Shown: positions 7,811 to 17,147, numbered from the stretch's first letter. The stretch: DNA of 64,000 nucleotides from Mycobacterium sp. E1747 (GCF_001667775.1 NZ_LZJI01000051.1:1-64000), one strand, 5' to 3'. Notes: a model not told the origin generated them from the sequence alone. Numbers and translations are program-made.

Positions 7811-8699
7811 AGGCGTCCCGGCGCGGTTGGCGATAGAGCGCGGCGCCGGCGACGACGTCGGGCCCGGCCGCAACGAACAGGACCCGTGCGCCCGCCGGCA
7901 ACCGCTCGGCCCGCCGCCCGAAGGCGGCGGCCAGCGCGGCGGTGTGCATGCGTTCGTCGTCGGCGACGCTGATCGCCTCGACCGGCACGCCCAGCCGGGC
8001 GGCAAGCGCGGTGCGGTATCCGGGCCGGGCGGGGGCGGCGATGATCGCGTCGACATCGGACAGCCGCATCGACTGCTCGGCAAGGCACGTCGCTGCGGCC
8101 CGGCCGGCCGCGGCGGCGAACCGCTCATCCATCGCGGCCGAGGCGGAAAACCGCAGGACGTTGCGGGAGTCGGCGAACCCGACTGTGGCGCTGAAGGTTT
8201 CGTCACCGCCCGCACTCGGGTCGGTCACCCAGGAGACCCGGCTGAGGCCGTCGTCGCCGTCGGACCAGCCACACAGCATCGCCGCGCCGGCGGCCGAGAA
8301 TCCGAAGTGCTCGCTCATCCCGTGCCCGGGGTCGGCGTCGCTGGCCACCACCAGCGCGCGCCGGATGGCGTGGCCGCGCATGAACCCGTCGACGATCTCA
8401 CATGCCGTCAGCAGCCCGCACGTCCCGTTGGCGATGTCGAAGGAGAAGGTGCCGTGGGCGCCGGCGTGCGGGTCCTCCGGGTTGGCGCCGATGTCGTCCT
8501 GGATCAGCGCGGCGAGCGCCGGCTCACCGAGGTTGCGGTCGCGGTAGATGCCGGCGTTGACGACCAGGTCGAGGTCGTTAGCCTCGCATCCGGCCCGCTT
8601 CAGGCAGTCCTTGGCGGCGGCGACGGCCAGGTGCAATGCGCTGTGGCGCCCCCGCAGGCGCGGATGCGAGACGTCGATCCGATCAATCACCGTGCCCAT
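7791..8699 (-). CDS. KAS III-like thiolase-fold protein with degenerate active site
   Basis: A 302-aa protein with the ketoacyl synthase III fold. It keeps an active-site-like cysteine (DIANGTCGLLTACEI, about residue 93), but the usual histidine segment (HQ) reads AAPARPGY and the asparagine segment (GNTAS) reads DERMHTAAL, so the Cys-His-Asn triad is incomplete. At 302 aa it is about 30 residues shorter than FabH. It starts 17 bp inside the end of the intact KAS III gene upstream, which implies coupled translation. By analogy with PqsB-PqsC or KS-CLF pairs it may be the non-catalytic partner of a heterodimer; that is an inference. The product of the pair is unknown. Confidence 0.75.
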   Translation of the reverse strand: MGTVIDRIDVSHPRLRGRHSALHLAVAAAKDCLKRAGCEANDLDLVVNAGIYRDRNLGEPALAALIQDDIGANPEDPHAGAHGTFSFDIANGTCGLLTACEIVDGFMRGHAIRRALVVASDADPGHGMSEHFGFSAAGAAMLCGWSDGDDGLSRVSWVTDPSAGGDETFSATVGFADSRNVLRFSASAAMDERFAAAAGRAAATCLAEQSMRLSDVDAIIAAPARPGYRTALAARLGVPVEAISVADDERMHTAALAAAFGRRAERLPAGARVLFVAAGPDVVAGAALYRQPRRDASSATLA

Positions 8700-9798
8700 A
8701 GCGGCTCACCACATCCTCGTCCAGGGTCAACAAGACCACACCGATCTCCAGGCCGGAGGCCAACGCCAGCAACGCGATTCGCTCGCCGGGCCTGATCCGG
8801 CCGGCCTCGAGTTCCTCGACCAGCGCCACCGTGTGGGTCGTGGAGGCGGTGTTGCCGTAGCGGTCGACGGTGATCACCGCGTCGTGGCGCGGGCTATCGC
8901 CGAACACCTCCGACATCCGGGCCATTCCTTTGCGGATGGCGCGCGCGGACGTCTGGTGGGTGATCACGTGGTCGATGTCGTGGATCGAAAGGCCTACGGT
9001 GTCAAGCACTTCGCTCAGCAGCAGCGGAGTGTTGGCGATCGCGGCCTTCTGGATCGCGCGGGAGTTGGTGAACATCCGCGCTCCCGGGTCGTCGCCCTGC
9101 GGATACGCCAGGCAGAGCCGGCTGTAGTCGGCGACGGTGGTGAAGCCCGCCAGGGCGATACCGGCCGAACCGGCCGGCGCTCGCTCAAGCAGCAGCGCCG
9201 CGCCGGCATCGCCCAGCGTCAGGCAGGCCAGCTCCTTGCTCATGATGTTGCGGATGTGCCGGGCGGCATTGTTGCTGAGCTGTGAGATGTACTCGCCGCT
9301 GACGACGAGCCCGCGCTCGACGACGCCCTGACGGATCCAGTTGTTCAAAATCGTTACACCCGTGAGCATTCCGGCGCACGCGTTGGACACGTCGAACGTC
9401 ATCGCGTTCACCGCACCGATCCCGCGCGCCACGGCGCTGCTCATGGTCGGCTCGAGCCATTGGGTCAGCCCGTCGCGGAACTTGGTGATGCTGCAACTGA
9501 TCACCACGTCCAGCGCCGCCGGATCCTGCCGCGCGGTGGCCAGGCAGTTCAGCGCGGCCGAGCTGGCCAGGGTGTAGGAATCCTCATCGCCCACCGACAC
9601 CCGGCGTTCGCGGATCCCGGTCAGCCGCTCCAAGTCGATGTGGGTGCGGTGGCGGGTGGACGCCATCAGCTCGTCGGTGCTCAGGTGAGTCCCGGGCAGG
9701 TGCCGGCCCGCGGCCGCGACTCGCGCGACGAAGGGCGCCGCGGAACCCTCCCCGGCCGCTTCGCCGTCCGTTTCCATCACGAGCCAGTGCCGAGTCAT
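8683..9798 (-). CDS. 3-oxoacyl-ACP synthase III-type enzyme, intact triad
   Basis: A 371-aa ketoacyl synthase III family enzyme. The full triad is visible: Cys in VSNACAGMLTG, His in ITHQTSARAI and Asn in DRYGNTASTTH. Such enzymes condense an acyl-CoA starter with malonyl-ACP, or two acyl groups head to head. The N-terminus carries an extension before AAAGRHLPGTHLSTDEL. An earlier GTG at 9831 exists, but the ATG at 9798 has a full AAGGAGG (complement of 9807-9813) eight bases upstream, so I choose it. It is the middle gene of nitroreductase, KAS III, KAS-like. It is not FabH of the mycolate pathway, given its paired partner and DosR context. A free-standing ACP at 34031 could be its carrier. 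Confidence 0.85.
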   Translation of the reverse strand: MTRHWLVMETDGEAAGEGSAAPFVARVAAAGRHLPGTHLSTDELMASTRHRTHIDLERLTGIRERRVSVGDEDSYTLASSAALNCLATARQDPAALDVVISCSITKFRDGLTQWLEPTMSSAVARGIGAVNAMTFDVSNACAGMLTGVTILNNWIRQGVVERGLVVSGEYISQLSNNAARHIRNIMSKELACLTLGDAGAALLLERAPAGSAGIALAGFTTVADYSRLCLAYPQGDDPGARMFTNSRAIQKAAIANTPLLLSEVLDTVGLSIHDIDHVITHQTSARAIRKGMARMSEVFGDSPRHDAVITVDRYGNTASTTHTVALVEELEAGRIRPGERIALLALASGLEIGVVLLTLDEDVVSRYGHGD

Positions 9799-9823
9799 CG
9801 AAGGCGCCTCCTTGGCATGTCGG

Positions 9824-10819
9824 TCACCCACGCATTTCGAGGACTTCGGTCACCGGACGCCGAGCGGTGGGTTTCGCGTGCGGGTCCTGGGTCGGTGACC
9901 GGCCGATCCGGATCAGCAGCTGCGGTTGGCCGCAGCCGCCGGTGACCTGCCTGATGATGTCGCGGCTCTGTTGCATCTCAGTCATGTGGGTCAGCGTGCA
10001 GGTGGCCATGCCGGCCAACGTGCATTCGAGAAGCACCACCGACAGCGCCTCACCGCAGCGCAGCACTTCTACGGGCGCATCGTCATGACGGGTGGACAGG
10101 ACCACGATCTTGGAGTGGTCCTGTCCGATTGAGGCGCGGCGACGGCCCCCGCCCGCGGGCGGGAACGTGCGGGCGATGTCGACGCGCGCGGCCTCGGAAC
10201 TGGACAGCAGGGCGCTTTCGGGCACGTGGTCGGCGTTCTCCCCAAAGGGCGATGTCCACCAACGCAATTCGGTCAGGTAGGACGTATCGCTTCGGCGTAA
10301 CTGCTCGGTGAGTCGCGACGCCTCGGCCAGCGTCGGCCGCTCCTCGTCGTCGACCACGTCCAGCGACACGTCGTACGGGGTCACCGCGCGGCTCAGAGCC
10401 GGATGCAGCGTGGGCCACGCGGTCGGCGCCCCCAAGGGCAGCCGGTCGGTGCGGCGGCGAAGGATCGCCTCAGCCCGCAGCCGGCACTGCGGCGTCACGT
10501 TCGCCACGGGCAAGAAGCCCACACTCGCGAGATGATCCGGCCTGCCCTCGGTGGGAAAACGTTCGGTGACGCTATCCCAGCCCGCGGCGGCCATCGCGAC
10601 CCGAAGGTGGTCGAGGACGGCGCCGCAGCTCAGGATCAGCTCCCGACCGGTGTGGTCGGTGGCGTGCATCGCGTGGTGCGGGTCGGCCCACAGGTGCAGC
10701 CTCGTGCCGCCGGCCACCCACCGCCAAGGCTGGCTGTTGTGCAGCGAAGGCGCACGGCACGCGAGTGTCACCGCGTCCCGGATGACCTGCTCCGTCGGCA
10801 CCTTCGCGTCCATCGCCAC
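9824..10819 (-). CDS. Acg-family nitroreductase-like flavoprotein (copy 1)
   Basis: A 331-aa member of the mycobacterial Acg/Rv3131 nitroreductase family. The signature near residue 20 ([14 protein letters not shown]) and the paired motifs [15 protein letters not shown] and RRRTDRLPLGAP mark the FMN-binding fold made of two half-domains. M. tuberculosis members are DosR-induced; Acg was reported to sequester flavin, so catalysis is uncertain. It heads an operon with the two KAS III-like genes (25 bp gap to the next start). Two DosR boxes lie 52-93 bp upstream. It is one of four family members in this window. Confidence 0.88.
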   Translation of the reverse strand: MAMDAKVPTEQVIRDAVTLACRAPSLHNSQPWRWVAGGTRLHLWADPHHAMHATDHTGRELILSCGAVLDHLRVAMAAAGWDSVTERFPTEGRPDHLASVGFLPVANVTPQCRLRAEAILRRRTDRLPLGAPTAWPTLHPALSRAVTPYDVSLDVVDDEERPTLAEASRLTEQLRRSDTSYLTELRWWTSPFGENADHVPESALLSSSEAARVDIARTFPPAGGGRRRASIGQDHSKIVVLSTRHDDAPVEVLRCGEALSVVLLECTLAGMATCTLTHMTEMQQSRDIIRQVTGGCGQPQLLIRIGRSPTQDPHAKPTARRPVTEVLEMRG

Positions 10820-10870
10820 CGTTTCGTCGATTGAGGTGAGCCAAACTGTATGCCCGCGCGGCGGGCGCGG

Positions 10871-10890
10871 GCAGGGCCGTTGGTCCCCGG
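10871..10890 (-). promoter_or_regulatory. DosR box, proximal, nitroreductase-KAS operon
   Basis: Core GGGCCGTTGGTCCC (10874-10887), 11 of 14 matches to the DosR core. It lies 52 bp upstream of the nitroreductase start at 10819, and its partner box is 22 bp away. Confidence 0.8.
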
Positions 10891-10892
10891 CG

Positions 10893-10912
10893 GCCGGGAC
10901 GTTGGCACCTGC
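10893..10912 (-). promoter_or_regulatory. DosR box, distal, nitroreductase-KAS operon
   Basis: Core GGGACGTTGGCACC (10896-10909), 10 of 14 matches. It is two helical turns from the proximal box and ends just before the stop codon of the upstream kinase-like gene at 10917. Confidence 0.65.
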
Positions 10913-10916
10913 GCTG

Positions 10917-12377
10917 TTACGTCGCGCGCGCCCAGAGGTTGCGCGTTTCGCGAGCGACGAGGTCGGGGCGCCGCGAGGTGTCGATCCGATGCGCGCCTTC
11001 CCAGTCGGCGGGCCCGGCAGCCATGGCGGCGGCGATCTCCGGGGTTACCTCCGAATTGCCCGCGGGCCTGGTCTTGATCCGGCCAGCCGCCACGTCGGCC
11101 GTCGCCGAGCACACGAATTCGACGAGCGCGGAATGCGTCTCGGTGGCCAGCCGGTGGGCCGCCTCGCGCGTTCGCGGATCGCGCCAGGTGCCGTCGAGGA
11201 TCACCGAGTGCCCCTCGCTCAGCAAGTGCCGCGCTCGGTGCAGGACGGTCTCGTAGACGACCGCGACCTGGTCGGGGCTGTAGAGCCCGGCGTTCAGCAC
11301 CCGGGGCTCGCCGGCGATGGCGCCCGAGTCCCGAAGCTCCCGGCGCACGTCGTCGGTGGAAATAAGTTGCGCGCCAAACGATTCAGCTAGACCGCGCGCC
11401 ACGGTGGACTTTCCGGTGCCCGGGTTTCCGCCCACCAGCGCAAGCCGCACGGTGCCACTCTGCAGATGCCGAGTGGCGATGGCCAGGTGGCGGGCGGCGT
11501 CGTCGGAGGCACCCGGGCTGCCCTGCGCGACCCGTACGCAGTCGACCTTGGCCCGCACCGCGGCGCGGTAGGCGATGTAGAAGTCGGACAGCGCCGGCGG
11601 CGCCACCCGACTCGCGTGCTCGGCGTAGCGCTGCAGAAAGTAGTCACCGAAGTCCTTGCGGCCCAGGAATTCCAGGTCCATGGCGAGAAAGGCGGCGTCG
11701 TCGATGCAGTCGACGTAGCGCAGCCGGTCGTCGAACTCCAGGCAGTCCAGCAGCGCCGGGGCGCCGCCGACCCAGAAGATGTCGTCGGCGAGCAGGTCGC
11801 CGTGTCCGTCGACGATGCACCGCTCGCGGATACGCCGCGTGAACAGCTGCGAGCGCCCGGCGACGAACTGGGCCACCAGGCGCTGCAGCCCGGCGACGTC
11901 GTCGGCTAAGACTCCCGGAATCGACTGGGCCGCATACCGTTCCAATTCGGACAGGTTCTCCCGCCAGCGCCACTCGATCGCGTCGGCCCCGCCCTGGGCG
12001 TCGATCCGATCCCCGCGCTCGGCGCGTTCGTGGAAGCGGGCCAACACCGACGCGATCGCGTCCAGCACGCGGTGCACCGACTCTGCGCTGTCGTGGGCCA
12101 CCAGGTGCGCCAGGCGGTCCTCGTCGCGGTAGCGCCGCATCACCACGACCGGCTCGGCCGGCCCGCCGAGCGGGTCGGTCAGGTGGGCGACGCCGAGGTA
12201 GCTCTGGGGCGAGAGCCGGCTGTTGAGCTCGACCTCCCGGTGGCAGGCGTGCTCGCGCTGCTGCGGCTCGCGGAAGTCGAGAAAGTCGGTGAGCACTGGC
12301 TTCTTGGCTTTGTATGCGCGGTCACCGGCGAGAATGACGACGCCCGTGTGGGTTTCGTGCAGATCGAGAAACGGCAC
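10917..12377 (-). CDS. APH-like kinase fused to P-loop ATPase (Rv2004c-like)
   Basis: A 486-aa two-domain protein. The N-terminal half resembles aminoglycoside/choline kinases (CIVDGHGDLLADDIFWV, the catalytic-loop equivalent HGD, then DCLEFDDRLRYVDCIDDAAF), and the C-terminal half is a zeta-toxin-like P-loop NTPase (LVGGNPGTGKSTVARGLAES near residue 316, and SVILDGTWRDPRTREAA). The same architecture and the same neighbour order (usp upstream, otsB1 divergent) occur at Rv2004c-Rv2006 in M. tuberculosis, a DosR-regulated block. The start ATG at 12377 is 15 bp after the usp stop, so the two form an operon. The substrate is unknown. Confidence 0.85.
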   Translation of the reverse strand: MPFLDLHETHTGVVILAGDRAYKAKKPVLTDFLDFREPQQREHACHREVELNSRLSPQSYLGVAHLTDPLGGPAEPVVVMRRYRDEDRLAHLVAHDSAESVHRVLDAIASVLARFHERAERGDRIDAQGGADAIEWRWRENLSELERYAAQSIPGVLADDVAGLQRLVAQFVAGRSQLFTRRIRERCIVDGHGDLLADDIFWVGGAPALLDCLEFDDRLRYVDCIDDAAFLAMDLEFLGRKDFGDYFLQRYAEHASRVAPPALSDFYIAYRAAVRAKVDCVRVAQGSPGASDDAARHLAIATRHLQSGTVRLALVGGNPGTGKSTVARGLAESFGAQLISTDDVRRELRDSGAIAGEPRVLNAGLYSPDQVAVVYETVLHRARHLLSEGHSVILDGTWRDPRTREAAHRLATETHSALVEFVCSATADVAAGRIKTRPAGNSEVTPEIAAAMAAGPADWEGAHRIDTSRRPDLVARETRNLWARAT

Positions 12378-12392
12378 GGTGGCGGCGCGACC

Positions 12393-13280
12393 CTAGGACG
12401 GCCGCGCGACGATCACCGGCATGCGAACCGAGTGGACGATGGCGTTGCTGACCGAACCCAGCAGCACGCCGGACAGGCCGCCACGGCCGTGGCTGCCCAC
12501 GACGACGAGTTGGGCGGACTCCGACTGCTCGATCAGCTGCCGGGCCGGCCGGTCGGACACCACGACCCGGTGCACGGTGACGTCGGGATACCGCTCCTGC
12601 CAGCCGGCCAGCTGTTCGGCCAGGCTCCGCTCGGCCTCCCCCTTCACCGCCGCCCAGTCCACCCCGGGCAGTTCGAAGACGTCGACGTCGCTCCACGCGT
12701 GCAGCGCCGTCAACGCGACACCGCGACGCGACGCCTCGTCGAACGCGACGGCCACCGCCACCTCGGAGGCGGGCGAGCCGTCGACGCCCACCAGCACCGG
12801 GGCCTGCTGGGGATGTTCCATGAGCGGATCCTCGTCGCGGATGACCGCGACCGGGCAGCGCGCGCCGCGGACCACGCTGCTGCTAACGGAGCCCAGCAGC
12901 AGCCTGCCCATCGCCCCGCGTCCGTTGCTACCGACGACGACCAGCTCGGCCTCTTTGGACATCTCGACCAGCGTGGGCACCGGCGGTGCGCACCGCAGCT
13001 CGCTTCGGACGTCGATCTTGCGGTCCGATGTGACGGCGTCCCCGGCGATCTTGACCGCCTGTTCGAGTACCCCTCGCCCCTGCTCTTCCTGCCAGACGGC
13101 CACGCCGGTCGACAACGGAAGGGCCGGATACATCGGCACCATCGCGTTCACCACGTGGACGACGGTCAGTGGGACGTGTCGCAGCGCCGCGTCGCGGGCC
13201 GCCCAACAGACGGCGGCGTTCGAAGCCGGCGATCCATCGATTCCGACGACGATGCCGTGGCGGTTAGCCAGTGTGGACAT
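12393..13280 (-). CDS. Universal stress protein, tandem Usp domains (Rv2005c-like)
   Basis: A 295-aa protein of two tandem Usp domains (about 10-150 and 160-295). Each ends in the ATP-binding signature of ATP-type Usps ([20 protein letters not shown] and [20 protein letters not shown]), and each begins with a [13 protein letters not shown] strand (VGVDGSPAS in the second). An upstream in-frame start is possible, but MSTLANRHG at 13280 is preceded by GAGAGGGAGAAAG, and the resulting 295 aa equals the length I recall for Rv2005c. It leads an operon with the kinase/ATPase fusion. DosR boxes lie between it and otsB1. Role: stress survival through ATP-linked signalling; the partner is not known. 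Confidence 0.92.
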   Translation of the reverse strand: MSTLANRHGIVVGIDGSPASNAAVCWAARDAALRHVPLTVVHVVNAMVPMYPALPLSTGVAVWQEEQGRGVLEQAVKIAGDAVTSDRKIDVRSELRCAPPVPTLVEMSKEAELVVVGSNGRGAMGRLLLGSVSSSVVRGARCPVAVIRDEDPLMEHPQQAPVLVGVDGSPASEVAVAVAFDEASRRGVALTALHAWSDVDVFELPGVDWAAVKGEAERSLAEQLAGWQERYPDVTVHRVVVSDRPARQLIEQSESAQLVVVGSHGRGGLSGVLLGSVSNAIVHSVRMPVIVARPS

Positions 13281-13331
13281 GACTTTCTCCCTCTCCTCGA
13301 CCAAAACGCTATGGCGCGACCGACGGACGAA

Positions 13332-13351
13332 CATGAGGCTTTAGTCACCAA
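13332..13351. promoter_or_regulatory. DosR box between usp and otsB1
   Basis: Core GAGGCTTTAGTCAC (13335-13348), 11 of 14 matches, flanked by CAA as in the consensus. It is 51 bp from the usp start and 71 bp from the otsB1 start, so it can serve both directions. Confidence 0.7.
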
Positions 13352-13353
13352 CC

Positions 13354-13373
13354 GCATGGCCATGAGGCCCCCT
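13354..13373. promoter_or_regulatory. Weak second DosR-like box before otsB1
   Basis: Core TGGCCATGAGGCCC (13357-13370), 9 of 14 matches, exactly 22 bp from the stronger box. I include it because the same spacing recurs at three other promoters in the window; alone it would be marginal. Confidence 0.35.
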
Positions 13374-13422
13374 CGCGCCGACGGGCCTTGACGGTCGCCT
13401 GCGCTGTGGCATCGTCACAAAA

Positions 13423-16400
13423 ATGACTGAATGGCCTGTCACCGTGGACGGGCGTTACCACGACGCGGTGATCCTCGGGCTCGACTGTGTTATCGAACAA
13501 ACGGCGCCGGACGTCGTCAAAGCCCGCGACTCGACCCCCGTGCTGCTCCGACGGCTACGCGAGGCCGGCATCGCCGCCGCCGTCTATTCCTCGGGCCGCG
13601 ACTGCGCACCCCTGTTGCGCGCCGCGGGAATTGAGGCATTGGTCGGCGTCGCCGTCTGCCCGGCCGAATCCGCCGCGCAGGGCGATGCGGCGCTCACCGT
13701 GACGGTGGCACGCCTCGGGGTGCGCCCGATGCGCTGCGTCCTGGTCGACTGCGACGATGGGGGCATCGCGGCCGGCCGGGATCACGGCTTCGGCCTCGTG
13801 ATCGGACTCGAGCGCAACGGGGGCGGAGACGAGTTGCTGTCCCGCGGGGCGGACACCGTCGTCGCCGACTTCGCCGGGATCACGGTGCGCCGTGGGGGCG
13901 CCCCGTTGTCGACCATCCCCGACGCGATGGGTGTCTACAGCCAGCTGAAGGAACTGGTGGCCAGCCGGCGCCCGGCGGTGTTTCTCGACTTCGACGGAAC
14001 GCTGTCCGAGATCGTCGCCCACCCGGCGTCCGCCACGCCGGTCGAGGGTGCGCCAGAAGCGCTGCGCGCGCTCGCGGCGCAGTGCCCGGTCGCGGTGATC
14101 AGCGGCCGCGAAGTGGGTGATCTTCGCGACCGCGTGCGGGTCGACGCAATCTGGTACGCGGGTAGCCACGGCTTCGAGCTCGTCGCGCCGGACGGAACCC
14201 GCCACGACAACGCCGACGCCCTCGGCGCCCTCGACGCGCTGGCGCGTGCGGCCGACCGCTTGACACACGAGCTCACCGACGTCCCCGGAATCCACTTGGA
14301 GCACAAGCGGTTCGCGGTCGCAGTCCACTACCGCCACGTCGACTCCGAACAGGTCGACAAAGTGATCGCGACGGTACGCAAGCTCGCGCGGTCGGAGCGC
14401 CTGCGGATCACGATGGGTCGCAGGGTCATCGAACTACGCCCCAGCCTCGACTGGGACAAGGGCACGACGCTCAACTGGATCCTCGAACAAATCCAGGGCG
14501 CGGGCGGCGACGCGGTGTTGCCCATCTACGTCGGCGACGACATCACCGACGAAGACGCCTTCGATGCGGTCCAATTCGACGGAGTGGGAATCGCGGTGCG
14601 GCACAGCGAGGATGGGGACCGCCCATCCGCCGCTTTCGTCAGCCTGGCGGATCCGTGCGCGGTGCGTGACTTCGTCCGGCGACTGGCCGACGATCTGCGC
14701 GAGGCGTCGTCCGAGCCCAACGACGCGTGGGAACTGGTCTACGAGGGTTACGACCCCGCCTACGAGCGGCTGCGTGAAACGCTGTGCACCGTGGGCAACG
14801 GCTATGTCGCCACCCGTGGCTGCGCCCCGGAGGCGACCGCCACCGAGGCGCATTATCCGGGGACGTACGCGGCGGGCGTCTACAACGCGCTGGCCGATCG
14901 CGTCGCCGGCCGGATCATCGAGAACGAAAGCCTGGTCAACCTGCCCAACTGGTTACCGCTGACCTTCCGGATCAACGGCGGGCCGTGGTTTCACATCGAC
15001 GACGCCGAGTTGTTGTCCTACCGGCAGACATTCGACCTTCGGCACGCGACGCTGACGCGCACGCTGCGATTCCGCGATGGTGCGGGCCAGATCACGCGGA
15101 TGACCCAACAGCGGTTCGCATCCATGCACGAGCCGCACCTGCTCGCCATGCAGACCACGCTCGTCGCGGAGAACTGGTCGGGCACCGTCGAGTTCCGGTC
15201 CCTGCTGGACGGCGGGGTGGGTAACACCATGGTCGAGCGCTACCGCTCGCTGTCGAGCAGACACCTGACCTCGTCGACGATCGACGAATTCGCCGACGAG
15301 TCGGTGATTCTGCGGACCGAGACGTCGCAGTCACGTATCGCCGTCGCGGTGGCCGCTCGCACCACCGTGTGGTGCGATGACGTCCGGGCCGCCGCGCAGT
15401 ACACGACCGTGGCCGAACCCGACCGTGGCGGCCACGACATCCAGGTCGCGCTGGCCGCGGGCCAATCCGTCTGCTGCGAAAAAATCGCGGCGGTGTTCAC
15501 CGGCCGGGACAACGCGATATCCGAGCCGGCGAGCACCGTGCAGCTACACCTCGACGCTGCCGGCCGGTACGGCGAGCTGCATCGTCAGCACGCCCGGGCC
15601 TGGGACCTGTTGTGGGAACAATGCGCCATCGGCCTGACCGACGGCGCCGACGCGCTGCGGATCCTGCGGTTGCACCTGGTGCACCTGCTGCAGACGCTCT
15701 CGCCGCACACCGCCGAACTCGACGCCGGGGTGCCGGCCAGGGGCCTGCACGGCGAGGCGTACCGCGGACACGTCTTCTGGGACTCGCTGTTCGTTTCCCC
15801 GGTGCTGAGCGTGCGCCTGCCCAATGTGGCCCGCTCGCTGCTGATTTACCGTTATCGGCGCCTGCCCGAGGCCCGCCGGGCCGCACACCGGGCCGGTTAT
15901 CTGGGCGCGATGTACCCCTGGCAGTCGGGCAGCGACGGGCGCGAGGTGAGCCAGGAGGTGCACCTCAATCCGGAGTCCGGCCGCTGGAATCCGGATGCCA
16001 GCGCCCGGGCGCACCACGTGGGTCTCGCCATCGCCTACAACACGTGGCAGCACTACCAGGTGACCGGCGACCGGCAGTTTCTCGTCGACTACGGCGCCGA
16101 GATGCTGGTCGAGATCGCGCGCTTCTGGGTCGGACTGGCCAGCTACGACGAGGCCCGCGGGCGCTACACGATCAACGGCATCGTCGGCCCCGACGAATTC
16201 CATTCGGGTTATCCGGGCAAGGAATACGACGGGATCGACAACAACGCGTACACCAATGTCATGGCGGTCTGGGCCATCCTGCGCGCGATGGATGCGTTGG
16301 ACCTGCTGCCGCTGCGCGACCGCCTGGACCTCGTCGGGAAGATCGACCTGACCAGCGACGAACTCGGCCGCTGGGACCACGTGACGCGGCGCATGTTCGT

Positions 16401-17103
16401 CCCCTTCCACGACAACGTGATCAGCCAGTTCGAGGGCTATTCGCAACTGGCGGAGCTGGATTGGGGTCAATACCGGCAGCGCTACGGCAACATCCAGCGG
16501 CTGGACCGCATCCTGGAGGCCGAGAACGACAGCGTGAACAACTATAAGGCCTCCAAGCAGGCCGACGTGTTGATGCTGTTCTACCTGCTGTCGTCGGACG
16601 AGCTGCTGGCCCTGTTCGGTCGGCTCGGGTACCGCTTCGCGCCCGAGCGGATTCCGGAGACCGTGGACTACTACCTGGCGCGCACCTCGGAAGGATCGAC
16701 GCTGAGCGCGCTGGTCCATTCGTGGGTGCTCACCCGCGCCAATCGCCACCACGCCATGAAGTACTTCGTGCAGGTGCTCGCGTCCGACATAGTCGACATC
16801 CAGGGCGGCACCACGGCGGAGGGGATACACCTGGCCGCGATGGCCGGCAGCATCGATCTGCTGCAACGGTGTTTCACCGGCCTGGAGACCCGCGACGACC
16901 GGCTGATCCTGAGCCCACAATGGCCAAAAGCGCTGGACCCGATCGAGTTTCCATTCGTCTATCGGGGTCAACGGCTACACCTTCGGGTCAGTGGGCGGGC
17001 GGCCGAGCTGACCTCCGAGGCCGGCAACAGCGCATCGGTCGCGGTGGAATGCCGCGGCCGCGTCGACCGGCTGCTACCCGGGCGCACCGTCGAGGTCGCC
17101 TGA
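13423..17103 (+). CDS. otsB1: Trehalose-phosphatase OtsB1 fused to GH65 glycosyl hydrolase/phosphorylase
   Basis: A 1,226-aa three-part protein. An N-terminal HAD-like segment (1-165) has AVILGLDCVIEQ where an active HAD has DxD, so its nucleophile is missing. The OtsB phosphatase (about 180-420) is intact (VFLDFDGTLSEIV; YVGDDITDEDAFDAV). The rest is a GH65 domain with its N-terminal sandwich and an (alpha/alpha)6 barrel; the acid motif is GPDEFHSGYPG. OtsB removes phosphate from trehalose-6-phosphate; GH65 enzymes cleave alpha-glucosides such as trehalose. It resembles M. tuberculosis Rv2006 (about 1,327 aa) but is about 100 aa shorter in the N-terminal HAD part. It is divergent from usp across 142 bp with DosR boxes. 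Whether it makes or degrades trehalose in vivo is unclear. Confidence 0.92.
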   Translation: MTEWPVTVDGRYHDAVILGLDCVIEQTAPDVVKARDSTPVLLRRLREAGIAAAVYSSGRDCAPLLRAAGIEALVGVAVCPAESAAQGDAALTVTVARLGVRPMRCVLVDCDDGGIAAGRDHGFGLVIGLERNGGGDELLSRGADTVVADFAGITVRRGGAPLSTIPDAMGVYSQLKELVASRRPAVFLDFDGTLSEIVAHPASATPVEGAPEALRALAAQCPVAVISGREVGDLRDRVRVDAIWYAGSHGFELVAPDGTRHDNADALGALDALARAADRLTHELTDVPGIHLEHKRFAVAVHYRHVDSEQVDKVIATVRKLARSERLRITMGRRVIELRPSLDWDKGTTLNWILEQIQGAGGDAVLPIYVGDDITDEDAFDAVQFDGVGIAVRHSEDGDRPSAAFVSLADPCAVRDFVRRLADDLREASSEPNDAWELVYEGYDPAYERLRETLCTVGNGYVATRGCAPEATATEAHYPGTYAAGVYNALADRVAGRIIENESLVNLPNWLPLTFRINGGPWFHIDDAELLSYRQTFDLRHATLTRTLRFRDGAGQITRMTQQRFASMHEPHLLAMQTTLVAENWSGTVEFRSLLDGGVGNTMVERYRSLSSRHLTSSTIDEFADESVILRTETSQSRIAVAVAARTTVWCDDVRAAAQYTTVAEPDRGGHDIQVALAAGQSVCCEKIAAVFTGRDNAISEPASTVQLHLDAAGRYGELHRQHARAWDLLWEQCAIGLTDGADALRILRLHLVHLLQTLSPHTAELDAGVPARGLHGEAYRGHVFWDSLFVSPVLSVRLPNVARSLLIYRYRRLPEARRAAHRAGYLGAMYPWQSGSDGREVSQEVHLNPESGRWNPDASARAHHVGLAIAYNTWQHYQVTGDRQFLVDYGAEMLVEIARFWVGLASYDEARGRYTINGIVGPDEFHSGYPGKEYDGIDNNAYTNVMAVWAILRAMDALDLLPLRDRLDLVGKIDLTSDELGRWDHVTRRMFVPFHDNVISQFEGYSQLAELDWGQYRQRYGNIQRLDRILEAENDSVNNYKASKQADVLMLFYLLSSDELLALFGRLGYRFAPERIPETVDYYLARTSEGSTLSALVHSWVLTRANRHHAMKYFVQVLASDIVDIQGGTTAEGIHLAAMAGSIDLLQRCFTGLETRDDRLILSPQWPKALDPIEFPFVYRGQRLHLRVSGRAAELTSEAGNSASVAVECRGRVDRLLPGRTVEVA

Positions 17104-17127
17104 GTCCAGGTGACCAATGCCCGCGAA

Positions 17128-17147
17128 CCGGGGCCCAACGGCCCTGC
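17128..17147 (+). promoter_or_regulatory. DosR box upstream of usp at 17225
   Basis: Core GGGCCCAACGGCCC (17131-17144), 10 of 14 matches; read on the other strand it is nearly identical to the boxes at 10871 and 19899. It is 77 bp before the usp start. A weaker candidate (core GTGACCAATGCCCG, 17110-17123, 9 of 14) lies 21 bp upstream. Confidence 0.65.

Noticed and set aside
15544..16971. 475-codon open frame antisense to otsB1
   Set aside because: Shadow of the GH65 domain; no recognisable motif.
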